DNA of 64,000 bases from Paraburkholderia heleia NBRC 101817 (GCF_000739775.1 NZ_BBJH01000020.1:62001-126000), one strand, 5' to 3'. Positions 54,356 through 63,909 are shown, counted from the stretch's first letter. The notes: a model not told the origin generated them from the letters alone. Program-made: numbers and translations.

Positions 54356-55573
54356 ATGCCGGCATTTCGCTTCGAAGCCATCGACGCCACGGGCAAAGCG
54401 CAAAAAGGCGTGCTCGACGCGGACAGCGCACGCGGCGCACGAGCGCTGCTGCGCGGCCAGGGCCTCACGCCGCTCGTGGTCGAACCCGCCGCGAGCCGCA
54501 CGCGCGGCGCGCGAGCGCAGCGGCTCGCGCTCGGGCGCAAGCTCTCGCAGCGCGAGCAGGCGATCCTCACGCGCCAGCTCGCGAGCCTGCTGGTGGCGGG
54601 CCTGCCGCTCGGCGAGGCGCTTGCGGTGCTCACTGAGCAGTCCGAGCGCGACTACATTCGCGAGCTGATGGCGGCCATTCGCGCCGAGGTGCTGGGCGGC
54701 CATTCGCTCGCCAGCGCGCTCGAGCAGCATCCGCGCGACTTCCCCGACATCTACCGCGCGCTCGTGGCCGCGGGCGAGCACACCGGCAAGCTCGGCATCG
54801 TGCTGTCGCGCCTCGCCGACTACATCGAGCAGCGCAACGCGCTCAAGCAGAAGATCGTGCTCGCCTTCACGTACCCGACGATCGTCACGATCATCGCGTT
54901 CGGCATCGTCACGTTCCTGCTCAGCTACGTGGTGCCGCAAGTGGTGAACGTGTTTGCGAGCACGAAGCAGCAGCTGCCCTTGCTCACCATCGTGATGATG
55001 GCGCTCTCGGGCTTCGTGCGGCAATGGTGGTGGGCGGTGCTGATCGCCGTGGCCGTGGTGGCGTGGATCGTGCGCTCGACCTTGCGCCGGCCCGGCCCGC
55101 GTCTCGCATTCGACCGCTGGATGCTCACCGCGCCGCTCGCGGGCAAGCTCGTGCGCGGCTACAACACCGTGCGCTTCGCGAGCACGCTCGGCATTCTCTC
55201 CGCGGCGGGCGTGCCGATCCTGCGCGCGCTGCAGGCGGCTGGCGAAACGCTCTCGAACAAGGCGATGCGCACGAACATCGACGAAGCCATCGTGCGTGTG
55301 CGCGAAGGCACCTCGCTGTCGCGCGCGCTGGGCAACACGAAGACGTTTCCGCCCGTGCTCGTGCACCTGATCCGTTCGGGCGAGGCGACCGGCGACGTGA
55401 CGACCATGCTCGACCGCGCGGCCGAAGGCGAGGCGCGCGAACTCGAGCGGCGCACGATGTTCCTCACGAGCCTGCTCGAACCGCTCCTGATCCTGGCGAT
55501 GGGGGGCGTCGTGCTCGTGATCGTGCTCGCGGTGATGCTGCCGATCATCGAGCTGAACAACCTCGTGCAGTAA
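54356..55573 (+). CDS. gspF: Type II secretion inner-membrane platform protein GspF
   Basis: Polytopic inner-membrane protein (405 aa) with the duplicated GspF fold: two cytoplasmic helical bundles (LSQREQAILTRQLASLLVAG near residue 65 and FASTLGILSAAGVPILRALQ near 280) and three membrane segments, the last ending LILAMGGVVLVIVLAVMLPI. It links the ATPase to the pseudopilus. 58 bp after gspE, same operon. It is convergent with gspC, 45 bp apart. Confidence 0.95.
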   Translation: MPAFRFEAIDATGKAQKGVLDADSARGARALLRGQGLTPLVVEPAASRTRGARAQRLALGRKLSQREQAILTRQLASLLVAGLPLGEALAVLTEQSERDYIRELMAAIRAEVLGGHSLASALEQHPRDFPDIYRALVAAGEHTGKLGIVLSRLADYIEQRNALKQKIVLAFTYPTIVTIIAFGIVTFLLSYVVPQVVNVFASTKQQLPLLTIVMMALSGFVRQWWWAVLIAVAVVAWIVRSTLRRPGPRLAFDRWMLTAPLAGKLVRGYNTVRFASTLGILSAAGVPILRALQAAGETLSNKAMRTNIDEAIVRVREGTSLSRALGNTKTFPPVLVHLIRSGEATGDVTTMLDRAAEGEARELERRTMFLTSLLEPLLILAMGGVVLVIVLAVMLPIIELNNLVQ

Positions 55574-55618
55574 GGCGTGCGAACGGCACGAGGTCGCAGG
55601 AAGGCGGACGCGCGGAAC

Positions 55619-56032
55619 TCAGCGCACGTAGATGGTGGGACCGGCTGCGTTGGGCGGCAGGAAGATTTCGGAGTGCACGCCGTGGCGGTCGATGACGATC
55701 GAGCGGGGGCGCACTTCGAAGAGTTTCGAGTTCTGGTCGATCGGGCCGCCGAGCGAGATGGCCCGCGGCGGTTCACCGCCCACGCTGACAATGGCCGCTG
55801 CGCCTTGCGAGAGCGCGAGGATGCCGAAGAGGTGAATGTCCTGCACGGGGTTGCGCTCGAGCCTGCCGCCGAACAGCGTGCCGGCCTGGTCGAGCGAAAC
55901 GGGCGCGCGGGCGGCGGCGGCCTGCACCGGTGCCGCGTGGTTCGTGGCCAGGGTGATCGCCCACCACGTGGCCGTGGCGCAGAACACCGCAAATGCGGCG
56001 AGGGAAAGTAGACGGATTTGCAGTGGGTTCAT
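55619..56032 (-). CDS. gspC: Type II secretion inner-membrane protein GspC
   Basis: Short GspC (137 aa): a membrane segment at about residues 7-27 (LSLAAFAVFCATATWWAI), then the HR domain that contacts GspD (LDQAGTLFGGRL, IHLFGILALSQGAAAIVSVG). It has no PDZ or coiled-coil C-terminal domain, as in other short forms. Encoded opposite to all other gsp genes, between gspF and gspG. ATG 56032 has only a weak ribosome site; the frame is open to 56119. Identification rests on the HR motif and location. Confidence 0.88.
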   Translation of the reverse strand: MNPLQIRLLSLAAFAVFCATATWWAITLATNHAAPVQAAAARAPVSLDQAGTLFGGRLERNPVQDIHLFGILALSQGAAAIVSVGGEPPRAISLGGPIDQNSKLFEVRPRSIVIDRHGVHSEIFLPPNAAGPTIYVR

Positions 56033-56244
56033 GCGCTCATTGTACGAAGGTTTATGAAATTTTTGATGTACGCGTTTGCCATGCCCGCGAGGCGTCGGAA
56101 AGGCGTCATCGTGTGACATTACAATGACCCGTCATGCGTGCGGGGACCCGGCCTGCCCAAGGCGGCGGGGTCGATTGCAGGCGCGACGAAGCGCGGCGCA
56201 CAGGCGTGTACCGCAACCATATCCAGCGAGGGAGGAAAGAACTC

Positions 56245-56721
56245 ATGTCCATGCGGGCCAAATTGTGGAGCCGGCGCCGTGCCGAAATGGAGGTCACGCG
56301 CGCGCGCCGTCAACGCGGCTTCACGCTCATCGAAATCATGGTCGTGATCGCGATTCTCGGCATTCTGGCCGCGTTGATCGTGCCGAAGATCATGAGCCGT
56401 CCCGATGAAGCGCGCCGCGTCGCCGCGCGCCAGGACATCGGCACGATCATGCAGGCGATGAAGCTCTATCGCCTCGACAACGGCCGCTATCCGACCCAGG
56501 ACCAGGGGCTGCAGGCGCTCGTGCAAAAGCCGACCACCGACCCCGTGCCGAACAACTGGAAGGACGGCGGCTATCTGGAGCGTCTGCCCAACGACCCGTG
56601 GGGCAATGCGTACCAGTACCTGAACCCGGGCGTGCACGGCGAGATCGACGTATTCAGTTACGGCGCCGACGGCAAACCGGGCGGCGAAGGCAACGACGCC
56701 GACGTCGGGTCCTGGCAGTAA
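56245..56721 (+). CDS. gspG: Type II secretion major pseudopilin GspG
   Basis: Major pseudopilin (158 aa). The prepilin peptidase site is RGFTLIEIMVVIAILGILAA with a hydrophilic leader of about 24 residues; the C-terminal calcium-binding loop region (LPNDPWGNAYQYLNPG, YGADGKPGGEGNDADVGSW) is typical. ATG 56245 with GGAGG 9 bases upstream; the frame is open upstream, but this start fits the family. Begins the second rightward unit gspGHIJKLMN; the 212-bp gap from gspC must hold its promoter. Confidence 0.96.
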   Translation: MSMRAKLWSRRRAEMEVTRARRQRGFTLIEIMVVIAILGILAALIVPKIMSRPDEARRVAARQDIGTIMQAMKLYRLDNGRYPTQDQGLQALVQKPTTDPVPNNWKDGGYLERLPNDPWGNAYQYLNPGVHGEIDVFSYGADGKPGGEGNDADVGSWQ

Positions 56722-56742
56722 GTCGTCCGCCCCGCCGCATCC

Positions 56743-57267
56743 ATGCACCCGAGCCGCCTTGCCCCTTGCGGGGACCGCCGATCGCCACGCACCGCGCGCG
56801 CGGGCATGCGTTCGCGCGCGGCGGGCTTCACGCTGCTCGAAATGCTCGTGGTGCTGCTGATCGCGGGGATTCTCATCTCGCTCGCTTCGCTCACCCTCAC
56901 GCGCAATCCGCGCACCGACCTGAACGAAGAAGCGCAGCGGCTCGCGCTTTTGTTCGAGTCGGCGGGCGACGAGGCGCAGGTGCGCGCCCGGCCCATTGCA
57001 TGGCAGCCGCTCGCGGGCGGGTTCCGCTTCGACGTCCATACCGAGGACGGCTGGCGCCCGCTGCGCGACGACCTGCTCGGACCGCGCCAGTGGGAAGGCG
57101 GCGTGACCGGCGTGGCGATCACCTACCCCGGCAGCGACGACACGCAGGCTAACCGGCTCATTTTCGGCACGGAAGCCGTGGACGTGCCGGTGCAGGTCAC
57201 GCTCTTCTCGGCAGCCGGCCGCGCGACGATCGTCGGCACCGGCACTGGCCGCTTCGAGGTGCGCTGA
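56743..57267 (+). CDS. gspH: Type II secretion minor pseudopilin GspH
   Basis: Minor pseudopilin (174 aa) with the cleavage and helix motif AAGFTLLEMLVVLLIAGILI. The leader is long (about 27 residues); the internal ATG at 56806 would give a shorter, more usual leader of six. The C-terminal beta-domain is weakly conserved, as is normal. 21 bp after gspG and 1 bp before gspI. Confidence 0.9.
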   Translation: MHPSRLAPCGDRRSPRTARAGMRSRAAGFTLLEMLVVLLIAGILISLASLTLTRNPRTDLNEEAQRLALLFESAGDEAQVRARPIAWQPLAGGFRFDVHTEDGWRPLRDDLLGPRQWEGGVTGVAITYPGSDDTQANRLIFGTEAVDVPVQVTLFSAAGRATIVGTGTGRFEVR

Positions 57268-57268
57268 G

Positions 57269-57709
57269 ATGCGGCTCCCGATGCGTAGCGAAAAGCGCGG
57301 CCACGGCGCTCGCCTGTTTCGTGCGGCTCGGCCGCTGCGCGAGCGCGGCTTCACGATGATCGAGGTATTGGTTGCGCTCGCAATCATCGCGATTGCGCTG
57401 GCCGCTTCGCTGCGCGCCGTGGGCAGCCTCGCCGCGAGCGAAGCCGATCTGCACGACCGCCTGCTCGCGGGCTGGAGTGCGGACAACACGCTTGCGCAAC
57501 TGCGTCTCGCGCACGCATGGCCGGACCTTGGCGAGAGCCGCTTCGACTGCTCGCAGGGCAATCTGCGGCTGACCTGCACGCAGCAGGTCGCGACGACGCC
57601 CAACCCCGTTTTTCGGCGCGTGGAGGTGTCGGTGACGACGCCCGGGCGTTCCGGCAATCTCGCGCAACTCGTCACGGTGCTCGCCAATGAGACGAACCGC
57701 TCGTTGTGA
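57269..57709 (+). CDS. gspI: Type II secretion minor pseudopilin GspI
   Basis: Minor pseudopilin (146 aa): ERGFTMIEVLVALAIIAIAL after a leader of about 26 residues, and two Cys (FDCSQGNLRLTC) that may pair. With GspJ and GspK it forms the pseudopilus tip. It overlaps gspJ by 23 bp. Confidence 0.92.
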   Translation: MRLPMRSEKRGHGARLFRAARPLRERGFTMIEVLVALAIIAIALAASLRAVGSLAASEADLHDRLLAGWSADNTLAQLRLAHAWPDLGESRFDCSQGNLRLTCTQQVATTPNPVFRRVEVSVTTPGRSGNLAQLVTVLANETNRSL

Positions 57710-58370
57710 CCGCGCGCGCGCCGCCGCGTCAGCGCGCGGCTTCACGCTGATCGAGCTGCTCGTGGCGATCGCCATCATGGCCGTGGTGGCGATCCTCTCG
57801 TGGCGCGGCCTGGACGAGATCGTGCGCGGCCGCGAAACCATCACGCGCTCGATGGCGGAGGAACGCGTGTTCGCGCAGATGTTCGACCAGATGCGCATCG
57901 ACTTGCGCGAAGCGACCTCGGACGACGAAGCGGGCGGCATCGCCATCTCGCTCGACGGCGGCGCGCTGCAGATCGTGCGCGCGTTCGCGGTGCCGCCGGG
58001 CGCGGCGCCGCGCCTGCAAGTGGTGCGTTACCGCGTGTCGGGCGGCCAGGTGGTGCGCTATGCGTCGCCACCGCTCGCCAATCTCGGCGAATTGCGGCGC
58101 GCGCTGCGCGGCGGCGAAGGCGACAACTGGAGCGCGTTGCCGATGATGAGCGGCGTGGACGTCATCAACGCACGCCTGTATGTGCCGAAGACGGGCTGGA
58201 CGGCGAACATGCAGGACGTGCGCTCGCAGGTGAGCGGCAACAACAACGATCTCAAAGTGCCGCAGCTCGGCAACGCGCCGCTGCCGCGCGCGGTGACGGG
58301 CGTGCAGGTGAGCGTGGGCTCGCATTCGCTCGAGCGGCCGGTGACCCGCGTGTTCATGGTGGGGGAATGA
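57687..58370 (+). CDS. gspJ: Type II secretion minor pseudopilin GspJ
   Basis: Minor pseudopilin (227 aa): ARGFTLIELLVAIAIMAVVA, then WRGLDEIVRGRETI and a Trp/Val-rich C-terminal domain (DNWSALPMMSGVDVINARLY). Starts within gspI and ends overlapping gspK by 4 bp, consistent with coupled translation of the tip proteins. Confidence 0.93.
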   Translation: MRRTARCDRARAAASARGFTLIELLVAIAIMAVVAILSWRGLDEIVRGRETITRSMAEERVFAQMFDQMRIDLREATSDDEAGGIAISLDGGALQIVRAFAVPPGAAPRLQVVRYRVSGGQVVRYASPPLANLGELRRALRGGEGDNWSALPMMSGVDVINARLYVPKTGWTANMQDVRSQVSGNNNDLKVPQLGNAPLPRAVTGVQVSVGSHSLERPVTRVFMVGE

Positions 58371-59488
58371 CGTTGCGCACACAACGAACTTCCACCCGGC
58401 GATCTGGCCGCTCCACGCGCGCACGGCGCGGCGCGGCCATCATCAGCGCGCTGCTCGTCGTGGCGCTCTCGGCGATCCTCGTCTCGGGCATGTTGTGGCG
58501 CCAGCAGGTGCAGTTGCGCCGTATCGAGAACCAGCGGCTGCTCGCGCAGGCGCAATGGGTCGCGCGCGCCTCGCTCGACTGGACGCGCCTCGTGTTGCGC
58601 TCCGAAGCGGATACGTCGGCGGGCGTCACGTATCTCGGCGGCGCGTGGGGCGTGCCGCTCGCGAGGACGCGCCTGTCCGACTTTCTCGGCCAGATCGGCG
58701 AGGCGCACGCGCAACAGGGCGCGGACACCTGGCTCTCGGGTTCGATCGAAGACGCCCAGGCGCGCTTCAATCTGCGCGATCTCGTGGCGAGCAACGCGCC
58801 GGGTTCGCTGCAGCTGAACCTCACGGAGATCGAGGCATTCGCGCGCCTGTTGCAGATTCTCGGCATCGACCAGCAACTCGCCAGGAACACCGCGGTGTAT
58901 CTGCGCTCGGGGCTCGCTTACTCGGCAACGCGCTTCCAGACGCAAACCGCCACGACGAGCGGCACCTCGCAAACCGAGGTGCTCGCGGGCGGCGGAACGA
59001 CTGGTGGCGGCAACGACACCGACAACCCCGGCCTCGCGGACGCCGACAGCAACAGCAGCGTCGCGCCGCTCCTGATGACGAGCGTGGATTCGCTGCTCGA
59101 CGTGCCCGGCTTCACACCCGACGCCGTCGCGCGGCTGCGTCCGTTCGTGACGATCCTGCCGACCGTCACGCCCGTGAACATGAACACGGCGAGCGCCGAG
59201 GTGATCGCCTCCGTCGTGACGGGCATGAGCCTGTCGAATGCACAGGCCCTCGTCGCGCGTCGCCAGAGCGTGTTCTTCCGCAATGTGAGCGACGTGCAGC
59301 TCGCGCTCGAAGGCGTGGGCGTGAAGCAGGCCTCGATCGACACGTCGCAGATCGACGTCAACACGAGTTATTTTCTCGTCCATGGGCGCGTGCAGCACGA
59401 GCGCGCCGAGGTGGACCGCACGACGCTTGTCTGGCGCGACCCGCTCACTCATACGACGCGCATCGTGCGCGTTCGCGACGAACCATGA
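58367..59488 (+). CDS. gspK: Type II secretion minor pseudopilin GspK
   Basis: Large minor pseudopilin (373 aa). The N-terminal helix is ARRGAAIISALLVVALSAIL, without the usual Glu at +5, which is normal for GspK. The large globular domain has FNLRDLVASNAPGSLQLNLT and a helix-hairpin-helix-like region VTPVNMNTASAEVIASVV. The ATG 58367 overlaps the gspJ stop; the frame is open upstream but is out-of-frame gspJ there. Contains a Gly/Asp-rich insert (AGGGTTGGGNDTDNPG). Confidence 0.94.
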   Translation: MTLRTQRTSTRRSGRSTRARRGAAIISALLVVALSAILVSGMLWRQQVQLRRIENQRLLAQAQWVARASLDWTRLVLRSEADTSAGVTYLGGAWGVPLARTRLSDFLGQIGEAHAQQGADTWLSGSIEDAQARFNLRDLVASNAPGSLQLNLTEIEAFARLLQILGIDQQLARNTAVYLRSGLAYSATRFQTQTATTSGTSQTEVLAGGGTTGGGNDTDNPGLADADSNSSVAPLLMTSVDSLLDVPGFTPDAVARLRPFVTILPTVTPVNMNTASAEVIASVVTGMSLSNAQALVARRQSVFFRNVSDVQLALEGVGVKQASIDTSQIDVNTSYFLVHGRVQHERAEVDRTTLVWRDPLTHTTRIVRVRDEP

Positions 59489-59522
59489 ATCCGTCCCCGA
59501 CCAACATCGAAAAGAGGTGCGT

Positions 59523-60911
59523 TTGAGCACGCTGATCGTTCTCATGCCGCCCCGCGACCCGGCGGTCCACTCGCAGGAATGGCAGCTGCCGGAGCTGCCG
59601 TTCGTGCTGCTCGACAAGGCGGGCAACACGCAGCGCGCGGGCCGGTCGGCACTCGGGCTGCTGCCGAAGGCCTCGGCCACCGTCCTGATGATCGCCGCGC
59701 GCGACCTGCTCATGCTCGCCACGGCCGTGCCGCCGCTCAAGGGGCCGCGGCTGCGTCAGGCGCTGCCGAACGTGGTCGAGGATCATCTGATCCAGGATGC
59801 GCAGACCTGCCATCTCGCGCTCGATCCCAGACGTCTGGCCGATGGCCGCCAGGTGGTGGCGGCCATCGATCGCGGCTGGTTCCGCTTTCTGCTGGAAGGC
59901 TTCACCGCCGCCGGGCACCGCAACCTGCGGGCCGTGCCGGTGGCGCGCTGCCTGCCGGCGGCGCAGGCGGTGGAAACCGTTCAGCAGGTTCAGGTGACCG
60001 AACCTGCCGGGCCGGGCGCAGCGCCCGACGGCGCGGCTGCCGGGACGCCCGCGACCGAACCTGCGGCCGAACCCGTGACCGCGTGCGTACTCGGCCATGT
60101 CGTCGCGACCGCGCCCATGCTGTTGCCCGGCGTCGCACCCGAGCCTGCGGCCGCCACGGCGCAGGCCGCGCTCGAACTCGCGATCGTGCGCGGCGCGCTC
60201 GCCGAGGGCTTCGCGGTGCCTGCCGCGAGCATCGCCGCCACCGTCACGGCGCTTGCCGGCGGCGCGCCCGTTTCGGCCTACGTCCTCACCAATCTGCCCG
60301 GCGAGCCCGTGAGCGCCGCCGCGCGCGCGTCGCTCGCCGCAGCGTTGCCGGGTGCGCAGACGCTCACGTTCGAGGCGCTCGCGCGCCGTGCGCTCGCCTG
60401 CCGCTTCGACCTTTGCCAGTTCGAGTTCGCTTCGCAGCCGTGGCGGCTCGACCGCGCGACGCTGCGCCGTCTGCGCGTGCCGATCGTGCTCGTGGCGGCG
60501 TCGCTCGTCGTGGCGGTCGTCGGCGCGAATATCCAGTGGCTGATGATGGCGCGCCAGCGCGACGCGATCAGCGCGCAGATGACCGAGCTGCTCCTCAACG
60601 CGTTCCCGAAGACGACCGTCGTGCTCGATCCCGCCGGACAGATGGCGCGCCAGTTGCAGCAGTTGCGCCTCGCCGCGGGCGAGCCTTCGCCCGACGACTT
60701 CCTCGCGCTCTCCGACGGTCTCGCGCGCTCGCTCGGCCCGGTGCCCGCGAACGGCATCGCGGCCCTCGACTATCACGACCGGCGTCTGGACGTGACCTTC
60801 AAGCCAGGCGTCAACGTCGACGCCGATCTCGCGAAACGCCTCGCGGGCAACGGCCTTGCGGGCACCGTGGATGCCAGCACGGGCAAATGGACCATCAGGA
60901 GCGCATCGTGA
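59523..60911 (+). CDS. gspL: Type II secretion inner-membrane protein GspL
   Basis: Bitopic protein (462 aa) that recruits GspE to the membrane. The cytoplasmic actin-like part covers residues 1 to about 340 (MSTLIVLMPPRDPAVHSQEW; VVEDHLIQDAQTCHLAL), with a Pro/Ala/Glu-rich insert at about 160-190; the membrane segment is at about 320-340 (IVLVAASLVVAVVGANIQWL), and a small periplasmic domain follows. The start appears to be TTG at 59523, with AGAGG 5 bases upstream; a GTG two codons earlier is the alternative. The stop overlaps gspM. Confidence 0.9.
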   Translation: MSTLIVLMPPRDPAVHSQEWQLPELPFVLLDKAGNTQRAGRSALGLLPKASATVLMIAARDLLMLATAVPPLKGPRLRQALPNVVEDHLIQDAQTCHLALDPRRLADGRQVVAAIDRGWFRFLLEGFTAAGHRNLRAVPVARCLPAAQAVETVQQVQVTEPAGPGAAPDGAAAGTPATEPAAEPVTACVLGHVVATAPMLLPGVAPEPAAATAQAALELAIVRGALAEGFAVPAASIAATVTALAGGAPVSAYVLTNLPGEPVSAAARASLAAALPGAQTLTFEALARRALACRFDLCQFEFASQPWRLDRATLRRLRVPIVLVAASLVVAVVGANIQWLMMARQRDAISAQMTELLLNAFPKTTVVLDPAGQMARQLQQLRLAAGEPSPDDFLALSDGLARSLGPVPANGIAALDYHDRRLDVTFKPGVNVDADLAKRLAGNGLAGTVDASTGKWTIRSAS

Positions 60912-61426
60912 AGACAACGGCTATGAGCGGCGCGTGGGCCGAGGCCTGGACGGACTTCTGGGAGGCGCGCACGACGCGCGAGAAGACGCTGCTCACGTGG
61001 GGCGGCGCGGCGCTGGCGCTGGCGATCGGCTGGTCGGTGCTGTGGCAGCCTGCCGCCGACGGCCGTGCGCGCCTGCGTGAGAGCCTGCCCGGCATGCAGC
61101 GCGAACTCGCGCAGATGACGGCCGAGGCCGACGAGGCGCGCTCGCTGGCCGGCGCTGCGGCGAGCGTGGCGCCGGGCGGCCAGGCGCTCAAGGACGCGGT
61201 CGCCGCCTCGCTCGCCGATCATTCGCTCGCGGGCGCGCAGATTCAGCTGATCGGCACGACGGTGCAGGTACAGATGAAGAACGTGTCGTTTCCGGCGTGG
61301 ACCGCGTGGCTCGACGACGTGCGCAAGCAATTCAAGGTGCAGGTGGTCGAGGCGCACATCACCGCGCTGAAGGCCGATGGCCAGGTCGACTTGACGGCCT
61401 CGCTGCAACCGGCGAATACGCATTAA
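60908..61426 (+). CDS. gspM: Type II secretion inner-membrane protein GspM
   Basis: Bitopic protein (172 aa), partner of GspL: a cytoplasmic stub, membrane segment at about residues 30-47 (GGAALALAIGWSVLW), coiled coil (RARLRESLPGMQRELAQM), and a ferredoxin-like periplasmic domain ending FPAWTAWLDDVRKQFKVQV. GTG start at 60908, overlapping the gspL stop (GTGA). Confidence 0.92.
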   Translation: MKTTAMSGAWAEAWTDFWEARTTREKTLLTWGGAALALAIGWSVLWQPAADGRARLRESLPGMQRELAQMTAEADEARSLAGAAASVAPGGQALKDAVAASLADHSLAGAQIQLIGTTVQVQMKNVSFPAWTAWLDDVRKQFKVQVVEAHITALKADGQVDLTASLQPANTH

Positions 61427-61479
61427 GAAGAAAAAGCGCGTATGGAAAAGCGCACTGGGAATCGCCGGAGAAATACGCA

Positions 61480-62259
61480 ATGAGTTACTGGATGCGGCGC
61501 CTGCGTGCCGCGTTGCCCTGGCTGATCGTGGGCGTGCTGTCGAGCGCTGTCGTGCTGCTCGCCCGCCTGCCCGCGGCCTGGATCGCGCCGCAGTTCGCGC
61601 GTGCGACTCAGGGGCACGTGAATCTGATCGATCCGCAAGGTTCGCTCTGGCACGGCTCCGCTACGCTGATGCTTGCTGCGGGCGAGGACGCACGCGGCGC
61701 GACCTTGCTGCCGGGGCGCATCGTCTGGCGTACGGCGTTCTGGCCGCTTTTCGTCGCGCGCGTGCGCATGCAAATGCTGCAGACCGAGGCGATGCCCGAC
61801 GCGGTCACGGTGGATGCGTCGTTGCGCGGCGCGAACGTGAGCGCGGGCACGATCGACGTGCCGGCGTCGCTGCTCGCGGGCCTAGGCGCGCCCTTCAACA
61901 CGCTCGATCTGGACGGCAAGGTGCGGCTCGCGTGGAGCCCGTGGCGCGTGTTCGGCACGGATGCGTTCGGACGACTGACCGTCTCGCTTGCCGACATGAG
62001 CTCGCGCGTTTCGCTCGTGAAGCCGCTCGGCACGTATCAGGTGGTGCTGCAGGCGCAGGGGGCGACGTCGACGCTCGATCTCTCGACGCAGAAAGGGCCG
62101 TTGATGCTCGAGGGGCGCGGCTCGTTCTCGCGGGCGTCGGCATCGTTCCAGGGCACCGCGAGCGCGGCGCCGGACCAGCGCGACAACCTGGCGGGCCTCC
62201 TGAATCTGCTGGGCCGGCCGGTTGGCCCCGGAACCGTCGCGCTGACGTTCATGCGCTGA
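61480..62259 (+). CDS. gspN: Type II secretion protein GspN
   Basis: Membrane-anchored periplasmic protein (259 aa): N-terminal membrane segment (LPWLIVGVLSSAVVLLARLP), then a beta-rich domain with NLIDPQGSLWHGSATLML, the GspN signature region. An accessory, non-universal T2SS component. ATG 61480 with GGAG 9 bases upstream, 53 bp after gspM; the last gene of the cluster. Confidence 0.9.
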   Translation: MSYWMRRLRAALPWLIVGVLSSAVVLLARLPAAWIAPQFARATQGHVNLIDPQGSLWHGSATLMLAAGEDARGATLLPGRIVWRTAFWPLFVARVRMQMLQTEAMPDAVTVDASLRGANVSAGTIDVPASLLAGLGAPFNTLDLDGKVRLAWSPWRVFGTDAFGRLTVSLADMSSRVSLVKPLGTYQVVLQAQGATSTLDLSTQKGPLMLEGRGSFSRASASFQGTASAAPDQRDNLAGLLNLLGRPVGPGTVALTFMR

Positions 62260-62319
62260 CGGACATGCACGGGAGGTTCGTAGTCTGAACCTGCGCCCGG
62301 CTGCGCGGGGGCGGGCGCA

Positions 62320-63909
62320 TTACTGCGGCTGGGCGGCCGTCGTCGTCGCTGCCGCCGGGGCCGAAGCTGCCGAAGCCATTGCCGGCGCAGCGACGCTGCC
62401 GGTCTCGCGATCCATCTGCGAGGCGTCCCAGCCGCCGCCCAGCGCCTTCACGAGGCCCACCGACGACACCATGCGCTGCCCGCCGATGCTCACGAGCTTC
62501 TGCTGCGCGGTAAAGGCCGTGGCCTGCGCGGAAAGCACGTTCTGGAAATCGGTCGTGCCCGCCTTGTACTCGTTCGTCACGATCGCGAGCGCATGCTGCG
62601 CCGACTCCACCGCCTGCTGCTGCACGACGACCTCCTGCCCGAGGATGCGCTGCGAAGCGAGGTTGTCTTCCACATCCTGGAACGCGGCCAGCACCGTTTG
62701 CCGGTACGCGGCCACCTGCTGGTCGTAGGCGGCGCGCGCGGCCTCGGTCTGCGCGTGGCGCAGCCCGGCGTCGAAGATCGTGCCGGCAAGCGAAGGCCCG
62801 AGCGTCCAGAAGCGCGAGGGCAGCTGCAACAGCTGCGACATCACCGAGTTTTCGAAGCCGCCGCTCGCGGAAAGCGTGAGCGTGGGGAAGTACGCGGCGA
62901 TGGCGACGCCGATCTGCTCATTGGCGGACGCCGCCTTGCGCTCGGCCGAGGCGATGTCGGGCCGGCGTTCGAGCAGCGCCGAAGGCATGGCGAGCGGCAC
63001 CGTGGGCGGCGTGGCGGCGAGCGGCGACGGCGGGATCGAGAACGTGGAGGCGGGCTGGCCGACCAGCACGGCGATCGCGTGCTCGTCCTGGGCGCGCGCC
63101 ACCCCGTTGTCGATCGCGGCAGCCTGGGCGGATTGCAGCTGGGTTTGTGCCTGGATCACGTCGGCGCGGCCCGCCACGCCTTGGGCGTACTGATTCTGCG
63201 TGAGCTGCAGCGACTTCTGGTACGCCACGACCGTGTCGTCGAGCAGCTTCTGCTGTGCGTCGAGCGAGCGCAGCGTGAAATAAGTCTGCGCGAGCGTGGC
63301 CTGGGCCGACAGGCGCGCGTTCGCCAGATCGGCGGCGGCGCCCTGCTGGCTCGCCTCCTGCGAGCCGACCGTGCGGCTCACCTTGCCCCAGAGATCGGGT
63401 TCCCAGGTGGCGTCGAGCCCGAGGCTCACGTTGTTGTTGATGCTGCCGCTCGACAATCCGCCGCTCGAGTTGGCCACGCGCGTCGGCGTGTACGAGCGCG
63501 TGCCCGCGAACGAACCGCTGATCACAGGGAAGTAGGCCGCCCGCGCCTCGCCCACGAGCGCGCGCGCCTGACGGTAGGCCGCGGCAAATTGCGCGACCGT
63601 CTGGTTGCTCGTGTTGAGCTGGTCCATGAGCGCATTGAGCTGCGCGTCGTCGTAGATCAGCCACCAGGCGCCGCGGTCGGCGGTATCGGCGGGTTGCGCG
63701 ACCTTCCAGCCTTCGGGCGCCTCCTTGAACGAAGCGGGCACGGCGGCGCTGGGCCGGTGATAGTCGGGGCCGACGGCGCAGCCGGTCAACTGGAAGGTAA
63801 GGACGGCGGCCGCGCAGAGCGCCAGGGCGGAAAGCGGCTGGGGCGCGCGGCGCGCCACGGACCTGGCGGATCCAGCGGTCGCGCCGGAGCGGACGAAACG
63901 GCAAGGCAT
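62320..63909 (-). CDS. NodT-family outer-membrane efflux lipoprotein
   Basis: TolC-like outer-membrane channel (529 aa) of an RND or MFS efflux pump. The lipobox LTGC is near residue 43 after a long basic leader; the mature start VGPDYHRPS is the NodT signature. Two repeats of the outer-membrane efflux domain are visible (GEARAAYFPVISGSF and ERRPDIASAERKAASANEQI). The C-terminal tail is Ala/Thr-rich. The pump and adaptor genes are not in the window; they may lie to the right. ATG 63909 with AGGA about 8 bases upstream. Convergent with gspN. Confidence 0.92.
   Translation of the reverse strand: MPCRFVRSGATAGSARSVARRAPQPLSALALCAAAVLTFQLTGCAVGPDYHRPSAAVPASFKEAPEGWKVAQPADTADRGAWWLIYDDAQLNALMDQLNTSNQTVAQFAAAYRQARALVGEARAAYFPVISGSFAGTRSYTPTRVANSSGGLSSGSINNNVSLGLDATWEPDLWGKVSRTVGSQEASQQGAAADLANARLSAQATLAQTYFTLRSLDAQQKLLDDTVVAYQKSLQLTQNQYAQGVAGRADVIQAQTQLQSAQAAAIDNGVARAQDEHAIAVLVGQPASTFSIPPSPLAATPPTVPLAMPSALLERRPDIASAERKAASANEQIGVAIAAYFPTLTLSASGGFENSVMSQLLQLPSRFWTLGPSLAGTIFDAGLRHAQTEAARAAYDQQVAAYRQTVLAAFQDVEDNLASQRILGQEVVVQQQAVESAQHALAIVTNEYKAGTTDFQNVLSAQATAFTAQQKLVSIGGQRMVSSVGLVKALGGGWDASQMDRETGSVAAPAMASAASAPAAATTTAAQPQ

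Noticed and set aside
52642..54633. Long minus-strand open frame (663 codons) across gspE
   Set aside because: Antisense of gspD/gspE/gspF, with no recognisable domains; the sense proteins are certain.
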